Positions 58,272-64,000 of a stretch of DNA of 64,000 nucleotides are shown here, piece after piece (position 1 is the stretch's first letter; each line of letters starts with the position of its first letter). The position numbers and the translations under genes are program-made. The stretch lies in the NCBI GenBank assembly GCA_905182575.1, contig CAJJCA010000002.1, forward strand, positions 35,124-99,123, written 5' to 3'. Below the pieces are notes generated by a model, which was not told the origin of the DNA, searched no databases, and saw only the letters and a program-made list of their open reading frames with translations. This stretch comes from an uncultured Flavobacteriaceae bacterium (GTDB lineage: Bacteria; Bacteroidota; Bacteroidia; Flavobacteriales; Flavobacteriaceae).

Positions 58272-59269
58272 GCGATAAAAACAAAACTCCAGAGGCTGTA
58301 AATCAGTTTCTGGAGGATAAACAGACCATCGCTGAAAAAGAAGTATATGAAACTCCAGAGGGTTGGGTTAGCGCATATGAACTTTACAAAAGAAAAACAA
58401 AGGACTATGATTATTTAATAGATGACTTGTTTTTAAAATCTGGTATAAGTACAGTCTATGGTGTAGAGGACACTGGGAAATCACAATTAGCATTATTTCT
58501 GCTTTTAAGCGTGGTTTCTGGCAAAGACTTTCTAGGACTTAAGATTAACGCTAAACATAAGCGAGCACTGCTTATAACTACCGAGGATCAAGAAGAAGAT
58601 GTCGCGGTAAGGCTTAATAATATGGTAGATAATTCAGATTATTTAGCAGAGAATTTATCTAGAATTGATACCAGGTACACCGCCAAGGACATTACAAAAA
58701 GTCTTGAGGATTATATTAAAACAAGAAAAGTTGATTTGGTGGTCATTGACTGTTTCGGTGATATTTTCCCACATGACATGAAGATGCTCAATCACACAAG
58801 GGTTTGGCTTCAGGATTTCTACGAGTTAACCACTAAGCATAAGTTTCATTTGATGTTCGTGCATCACTCAAAGAAAGACTCTGAAGATAAATTACCACAC
58901 AAAAGTAATTGCTCCGGTGTCGGTTTAACTGCTAAAGGAAGAACTGCTATTGAGTTTAGAAAAGATCCTGAGGATTTGGACAAAAGACATATCTGTATTG
59001 TTAAGGCAAATTTTCTGTCTGAAGAAAAAAAACAAGACAGTATTGAAATCAAATTTGATCATGGGAATTTTATAAAAACTGGAAATAAACAGTTCGATAT
59101 GTTACTCGTTTCTAAAGATGAAAAGGACATACTTCAAAACAATGTTTTGGAGATGAAAAACAAGGGAAAGAACCAAGATGAAATAGCCGAAAAATTGGAC
59201 TTAAAACAGTACCAAGTTTCCAGGATTTTAAAGCGCGCTAAACATCAAGAAAAATACAGTGAAAAATAG
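58268..59269 (+). CDS. RepA-like AAA/RecA-fold ATPase with C-terminal HTH
   Basis: Walker A GVEDTGKSQLALFLLL; ALLITTEDQEEDVAVRL; VDLVVIDCFGDIF; C-terminal NQDEIAEKLDLKQYQVSRILKRA. Confidence 0.85.
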   Translation: MSDKNKTPEAVNQFLEDKQTIAEKEVYETPEGWVSAYELYKRKTKDYDYLIDDLFLKSGISTVYGVEDTGKSQLALFLLLSVVSGKDFLGLKINAKHKRALLITTEDQEEDVAVRLNNMVDNSDYLAENLSRIDTRYTAKDITKSLEDYIKTRKVDLVVIDCFGDIFPHDMKMLNHTRVWLQDFYELTTKHKFHLMFVHHSKKDSEDKLPHKSNCSGVGLTAKGRTAIEFRKDPEDLDKRHICIVKANFLSEEKKQDSIEIKFDHGNFIKTGNKQFDMLLVSKDEKDILQNNVLEMKNKGKNQDEIAEKLDLKQYQVSRILKRAKHQEKYSEK

Positions 59270-59285
59270 CTAAAAAAGGCAAAAT

Positions 59286-59410
59286 ATGCAGTATGCAGAC
59301 TCCTAGGGGAATGCATATTGCATATGCACCTGCATATGCACTTGCATATAATTGAAATACAGCAAGTTACAAAGTATGCAGTGCTTGCATAAAAAACACC
59401 CCCTATGCAT
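59286..59410. repeat. Iteron-like TGCATAT / TATGCA cluster, with a core 12-bp tandem repeat at 59319-59352
   Basis: TGCATATGCACC TGCATATGCACT TGCATATAAT; TGCATAT at 59312, 59319, 59331, 59343, and further TATGCA copies on both sides. Confidence 0.7.
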
Positions 59411-60484
59411 AATTTAAATCACTCAGAAAATAACGACCAAAAAGAGGCAAATATTCGACAACTTTTTGACTCTATTTTGACAGGAAAAATCACGAAATCT
59501 GGAGCTCTAAAAAATGGAGTTAAATGGTACAAATCAAATTGTCCTTTACCGGGTCATTTAGACAAAAATCCGAGCTTCAATTTTAACTACTCTGGAGGAT
59601 GGACTTGTTTCGCTTGCAACAAAAAAGGAGATGCTGTTTTACTTGCAAAAGAGTTAAATCTTGATCCAAAACCATATTACAATAATTCAACTGATCAAAT
59701 GGGCTTGATAAGCCTACCTAGATTTGACGATAGAGGCCCTTTAAAGGTTGCTCACAGAAACGAATATAAATATGTAGAGGATATAACATATTTTAGAAAA
59801 ACGCTTAATAAAGAGCTTTACAATAAGAATAATTTAGCACTCTATTACAAGAAAAAATTTGGTAAAAATGCAGCGCTTTTAATTCTTGGTCAATACCTTA
59901 TTGGAACTGGAAATAATGGATCAGCGATATATTGGTACGCGGATTATAACAATAACCTTTGCCTAAGTAAAACCATGCAATACGACCGAAATGGTCATAA
60001 AAACGGCCTTGTCACTACTGACTATTATGGCATACCAGACAGGAATCGAAAAAAACCTTTGTATGGCGAATGGCTTGCAAGAAAATATAAAAAGTCTATC
60101 TGTATTCACGAATCAGAAAAGACAGCGAGCGTCATGAGTATTTATGATCGATCCAAAGTTCATTTAGCGACAGGCGGTGTTTCATACCTAGATCTAGAGG
60201 CATTGAATGTTTATGGAAACAGGGAGCTCATTTTTTATCCAGATGTTGATGCTCATCAAAAATGGTGTGACCTAGTAAAAAAGATTAAACCCAAGAAAGG
60301 TCAAAACATTGAAGTACAAGACACCTCGATGTTATGGGAGTTAGATAATTTAGATGTTCCACCAAAAGGAGATTGTGCAGACTACCATTTTGATAATGTG
60401 GACATAAGGTATGATCCAGAGTGGAACAATTGGCTAAAAGAAAACCAACATTTAGTTGGGCCTATGGGGTTGAGTAGGAATTAG
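59405..60484 (+). CDS. CHC2 zinc-finger primase-like protein with Toprim-like C-terminal region (DUF6371-like)
   Basis: SNCPLPGHLDKNPSFNFNYSGGWTCFACNKKGDAVLLAKEL; KSICIHESEKTASVMSIYDRSKVHLATGG...LIFYPDVDAHQKW. Confidence 0.85.
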   Translation: MHNLNHSENNDQKEANIRQLFDSILTGKITKSGALKNGVKWYKSNCPLPGHLDKNPSFNFNYSGGWTCFACNKKGDAVLLAKELNLDPKPYYNNSTDQMGLISLPRFDDRGPLKVAHRNEYKYVEDITYFRKTLNKELYNKNNLALYYKKKFGKNAALLILGQYLIGTGNNGSAIYWYADYNNNLCLSKTMQYDRNGHKNGLVTTDYYGIPDRNRKKPLYGEWLARKYKKSICIHESEKTASVMSIYDRSKVHLATGGVSYLDLEALNVYGNRELIFYPDVDAHQKWCDLVKKIKPKKGQNIEVQDTSMLWELDNLDVPPKGDCADYHFDNVDIRYDPEWNNWLKENQHLVGPMGLSRN

Positions 60485-60579
60485 CCACGGTTGTAGATTA
60501 GCTTGTAATCGTATAATTGTGTTGCTACTAAAATATCACTATTATATTCTCTAACCGAATGAATTAAACCATCCTTCAT
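60481..60579 (-). CDS. 32-aa micro-ORF, overlapping the primase stop codon
   Basis: MKDGLIHSVREYNSDILVATQLYDYKLIYNRG*. Confidence 0.3.
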   Translation of the reverse strand: MKDGLIHSVREYNSDILVATQLYDYKLIYNRG

Positions 60580-60597
60580 TTTAAATTAGTTTTGAGC

Positions 60598-60687
60598 TTA
60601 ATAAGCTATTGAAAGATAAATCCTGTAGGCGAGATAAACTCCTGTTACTCCCCATATCCACCAACGGTTTTTTATGTACCATTCCAT
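60598..60687 (-). CDS. 29-aa aromatic-rich hydrophobic micro-ORF
   Basis: MEWYIKNRWWIWGVTGVYLAYRIYLSIAY*; single TM-like segment. Confidence 0.35.
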   Translation of the reverse strand: MEWYIKNRWWIWGVTGVYLAYRIYLSIAY

Positions 60688-60834
60688 TACACTAATATAT
60701 AAACTTTATGAAGAACCACAACTATAGAAAAAATATGTTTACAATGTGTTACACTATGCATTCATATACAATATTGACTTGACTTGAGGTGGGGTTGTGT
60801 CGTATCTTAATGGTTATAATTTAAAAGATAACCA

Positions 60835-60966
60835 ATGGAATATTTAGATGAAATAATTAGCATGAGGGTCAAGCCTTCTGAAAAAGAAAAGATCAAATTA
60901 AAGGCAGCTGAACAACAAATGAAGGTCTCTTCATATATAAGGCTCAAACTCTCTGAGGACCTCTAA
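60835..60966 (+). CDS. 43-aa ribbon-helix-helix-like protein (not in ORF track)
   Basis: MEYLDEIISMRVKPSEKEKIKLKAAEQQMKVSSYIRLKLSEDL*, with the ISMRVxPSEKEKIKLKAxEQxMxVSSYIR pattern. Confidence 0.65.
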   Translation: MEYLDEIISMRVKPSEKEKIKLKAAEQQMKVSSYIRLKLSEDL

Positions 60967-61025
60967 TCATATTAAAATAATATAAAATAATATGCTCAAT
61001 AGAATGCATTATAAGAAAATTAAAG

Positions 61026-61310
61026 ATGCCGTTTAAATCTGGACACAAACTCTCGAAAGGAAGGCCAAAGGGATCAGGAAACAAAGTGTCTGAAGATCTA
61101 AAAAAACACATTGCAGATTTACTTGCCTATAAGACTGAGCGAGATTTTTCAGATCTTGATACGATGTCTCCCTATGAACGGCAGAGGTTAAAAAATGAGC
61201 TACGGAAGTACGTACACCCTACGATGAAATCTATAGAAATTGATCCGAATCCAGTAAACGAAGACGAGCCTAAAATGAGTTTAGATGAGTTCTTTAAATG
61301 GAAAGACTAG
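61026..61310 (+). CDS. GRPKGS-motif protein (terminase-small-subunit-like / DUF5681-like)
   Basis: FKSGHKLSKGRPKGSGNKVSEDLKKHIADLL...LDTMSPYERQRLKNELRKYVHPTMKSIEI. Confidence 0.6.
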   Translation: MPFKSGHKLSKGRPKGSGNKVSEDLKKHIADLLAYKTERDFSDLDTMSPYERQRLKNELRKYVHPTMKSIEIDPNPVNEDEPKMSLDEFFKWKD

Positions 61311-61443
61311 GTGTTTTCTGAAATATCCGCAACTGTTGGTGACACTCTTAATTTAAATCACTCAACCGACACTGGAGAAGTAGCTTTTTCATCTAATCTA
61401 ATTTATTCATACAATATACAAAACTGCTTTTAAAGCTTGTTTT

Positions 61444-61692
61444 CTATTCTCCTTTTAGCATTTTTTTAAATGCTTCTAAATCAAATTCATTACCATAAAA
61501 TAAAGTGCTCATTTTCATTATATCAGCAGCAATAAGAACCGCAGTTTTTATTTCATCTTCAGACGCTCCTAGCCTCTTTAATTCAGAAATATGATAAGGA
61601 ATACAGTATTGACATTTGGTAGCTGCAGAAGTCCCAAGTGCTATTAAATGAGCTTCTTTTTCAGCTATTACACCTTCTTTATATAGACCCAT
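61444..61692 (-). CDS. Carboxymuconolactone decarboxylase (AhpD-like) family protein
   Basis: MGLYKEGVIAEKEAHLIALGTSAATKCQYCIPYHISELKRLGASEDEIKTAVLIAADIMKMS with CxxC. The reading frame stays open upstream without an ATG. Confidence 0.8.
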   Translation of the reverse strand: MGLYKEGVIAEKEAHLIALGTSAATKCQYCIPYHISELKRLGASEDEIKTAVLIAADIMKMSTLFYGNEFDLEAFKKMLKGE

Positions 61693-61853
61693 CTGAGCTT
61701 TAAAATATGCGTCAGCACTTTTCAGAATTGATGAAGGATAAACTGAATTAAACGCCTCGCTGGAGTAGTTTGCGGAGGTTTAAAAACGAATAAGTGGTTT
61801 ATTGAGAATTCAAGAATTCATGCGGAACAAATTGTAACAGCGATTTCGAAATC

Positions 61854-62309
61854 CTAAACTAACTTTGCCAAAGCCAAAACAGACCCTATGTGCACTCCGT
61901 CATGGAATAAGACAAAAGGGAAAGCGGTAGCAAACGAGTTCAATTCCATTTTAGTAGAAGTAGTGTAAGGCTGATAGTTTTCAAAAATACCTGCTTCGAT
62001 ATCTTTTTTCAACTGTTCCATCGTCGCCATTAATGCGGCATCAATGGCATCAACAAACTCTTGACTAACATCCCCTTCAGGTTTAGTGCCTTTTCGGTAG
62101 CCATCGATCCAAGACTGAGGAACTACAGGCTTTAAGTCAGACAACGTGTACATTATCGATTGTTGAGTAGCAAGAGCATGTGCAACATTCCAAATGATAT
62201 TATTATTAAAACCCTCGGGTACGGTATTGAGCTGTTCCAAAGAAAAATTCTTTAAGAAACGAGAATATATTGCGCGATTATGGGCAAGTATGGATAAATG
62301 TTCTTTCAT
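61854..62309 (-). CDS. DinB family protein
   Basis: NNIIWNVAHALATQQSIMYTLSDLKPVVPQSWIDGYRKGTKPEGDVS...FPFVLFHDGVHIGSVLAL. Confidence 0.88.
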   Translation of the reverse strand: MKEHLSILAHNRAIYSRFLKNFSLEQLNTVPEGFNNNIIWNVAHALATQQSIMYTLSDLKPVVPQSWIDGYRKGTKPEGDVSQEFVDAIDAALMATMEQLKKDIEAGIFENYQPYTTSTKMELNSFATAFPFVLFHDGVHIGSVLALAKLV

Positions 62310-62402
62310 GATGTAGTTTTTTTAAAGGTAAAGAAATTATAAAATAGATACCTGTACTTAGAGCCTTATTTAAAGAAACACTAAAACATTACACACAACT
62401 TT

Positions 62403-62436
62403 AAGGAATGGGCCAACAACTCATTCCTTTTTTTAT
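62403..62436 (+). terminator. Intrinsic terminator hairpin 1
   Basis: AAGGAATG GGCCAACAACT CATTCCTT followed by TTTTTT; perfect 8-bp stem. Confidence 0.8.
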
Positions 62437-62471
62437 GTCCTAAACTTAATCTAAAAGTACCTACCTAGAGG

Positions 62472-62502
62472 AACCCTCTGGTGAGTTCGGAGGGTTTTTT
62501 TA
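62472..62502 (+). terminator. Intrinsic terminator hairpin 2
   Basis: AACCCTC TGGTGAGTTCG GAGGGTT followed by TTTTT. Confidence 0.8.
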
Positions 62503-62598
62503 TGTGAAAAAGATTATTTTCATTATCTGACGTTTTTTGAAGATTTAGACGGTTTTGAGGAAGATTCATCCCTGAACTCACTCAAGATGATGCCTGTA

Positions 62599-64000
62599 TT
62601 AAGGACAAGTCCCCCACACCGGTCTGTTAACGTTTATTAAGGATGAACCTGGTGCAAAAGCAGTTGGTTCAGTTGTAATATTTGTGACACACCAACCTGT
62701 TAGGTCTTGATCGAAATGCTGTTGCACCGACTAAACATATTACTCCATATCAGTCACCGCTGCAGGTATTCCAAGAGCCTATATCTTGATTGAATGCTGA
62801 GTTGCACCAAGAAACACAGCCTCCATATTAGTAGACTGCTGCAGTATTCCAAGAGCTTATATTCTTGATTGAATGCATTGCATGAAAACATAATGATGCC
62901 ATATTAGTAACTGCTGCAGTATTCCAAGAGCTTATATTTTGATTAAATGCTCCGGCACCTCTAAACATACTATCCATATTAGTAACTGCTGCAATATTCC
63001 AATTTCCTATATCTTGATTGAACGCAATAGCAAATTGAAACATACCTCCCATATTAGTAACTGCTGCAGTATTCCAAGAGCTTATATTTTGATTAAATAC
63101 AGTTGCACTATAAAACAGGTCACCCATATTAGTAACTGCTGCGGTATTCCAACTTCCTATGTCTTGATTAAATGCTGTAGCTATATAAAACATAGCTGCA
63201 TATTAGTAACTGCTGCAGTATTCCAGACCCTATATTTTGATCAAATGCAGTTGCTGAATTAAACATAGCCTTCATATCAGTCACACTAGAAGTATCCCAA
63301 CTTCCTATGTCTTGATTGAATGCTGTTGCATCGTTAAACATCCATTCATATTAGTCACACTTAGAGGTATTCCAACTTCCAATATCTTGATTGAATGCTG
63401 TTGCTAGATAAAACATAGCATACATATTAGTCACACTAGAAGTATTCCAATTCCTATGTCTTGATTGAATGCATACGCTTGTAAAAGCATAGCATCATAT
63501 TAGTCACACTTGAAGTATTCCAACTTCCAATATCTTGATTGAATACTGCTGCACCTAAACATACTCGCATATTAGTCACATCTAGAAGTATCCCAAAAAC
63601 CAATATCAGAGTTAAAAGAGGTATTATTTAGAAATAAATTACTCATATTAGTCACCTGCGTAGTACATAAATTATAATTAGCTGCTGCAACTTGAGTTTT
63701 TATAGATGTATCATCCACCACCGTATAGGTTACTCCATTAATCACTTCTGTGTCTCCTACTGTTGCAGTAGGACATTTACAGATCTCATTATCAAAATAA
63801 ATTGACAACGCTACACCTACAAATAGGTTTGTTGGCTTCAGCTAAAGCTGACTCATTGCTAAAAAGAGAAGGTTCGAGAGTAATATTAGTAACACACCAT
63901 TTAGTTAAATCTTGGTTAAATACAATAGCTATTCTAAACATATGGCTCATAGTAGTCACCTTACTCACATCCCAACTCCCAATATCTTGATTAAAAGCAT
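62599..64000 (-). CDS. BspA-family leucine-rich repeat surface protein, continues off the right edge; many frameshifts
   Basis: ~25-aa repeats ([25 protein letters not shown]); terminal [37 protein letters not shown] stop at 62599-62601. Confidence 0.88.
62750..63660 (-). repeat. ~75-bp tandem repeats encoding BspA/DUF285 LRR units
   Basis: Recurring (ca)tattagtaactgctgcagtattccaa...cttatattttgattaaatgc and a second subtype with tcacactagaagtattcc. Confidence 0.85.

Larger units (their letters stand above)
55984..61310 (+). mobile_element. Putative integrative element at tRNA-Ala (boundaries approximate, att sites not identified)
   Basis: tRNA-adjacent tyrosine integrase, HTH, RepA-like ATPase, primase, RHH and TerS-like ORFs, all plus strand. 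Confidence 0.75.

Noticed and set aside
59286-59410. CRISPR or transposon terminal repeats
   Set aside because: Units are only 7-12 bp with short spacing and no transposase nearby; iterons or operators fit better.
55984-61310. Integrative conjugative element
   Set aside because: No relaxase, coupling protein or Tra genes seen in the span; only integration, replication and regulatory-type genes.
62939-63262. Plus-strand ORF with repeated [14 protein letters not shown]
   Set aside because: Antisense translation of the BspA LRR repeats; its periodicity comes from the real minus-strand gene.
62750-63660. CRISPR-like array
   Set aside because: Repeats are ~75 bp, contiguous, diverged and encode LRR units in frame; there are no unique spacers and no cas genes.

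Overview
The 64 kb window is chromosomal DNA from a Bacteroidetes/Flavobacteriia-type bacterium, judged from TAnnTTTG promoter elements, DUF families, and T9SS/gliding genes (PorW/SprE-like, GldH). Positions ~1-55.9 kb are mostly housekeeping: rnr, folB, glnS, gltX, ybeY, mnmG, holB, pgk, tatA, purD, an atp operon (atpZ-like, B, E, F, H, A, G), dut, dprA, trpS, pabB/pabC-like, recA, trhO, ricT, gldH, a PBP1A-like gene and queD. Many of these genes, including essential ones, are split by single-base frameshifts. The shifts look like sequence errors rather than biology. Two parS-like ParB sites flank mnmG (7259-7274, 9157-9172), suggesting an origin-proximal region. The main accessory region is a compact ~5.4 kb integrative element just downstream of tRNA-Ala(GGC): tyrosine integrase, AlpA/excisionase-like HTH, RepA-like ATPase, an iteron-like TGCATAT array, CHC2 primase, two antisense micro-ORFs, a ribbon-helix-helix ORF and a TerS-like GRPKGS protein. 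No relaxase or phage structural genes are visible. This layout resembles a minimal phage satellite or integrated replicon and is the best candidate for an under-described system here; that assignment is inference. The right end holds a BspA-type leucine-rich repeat surface protein (minus strand, running off the edge) and an intergenic region with two tandem intrinsic terminators that no annotated gene explains. All family calls are from reading translations; no database search was run.
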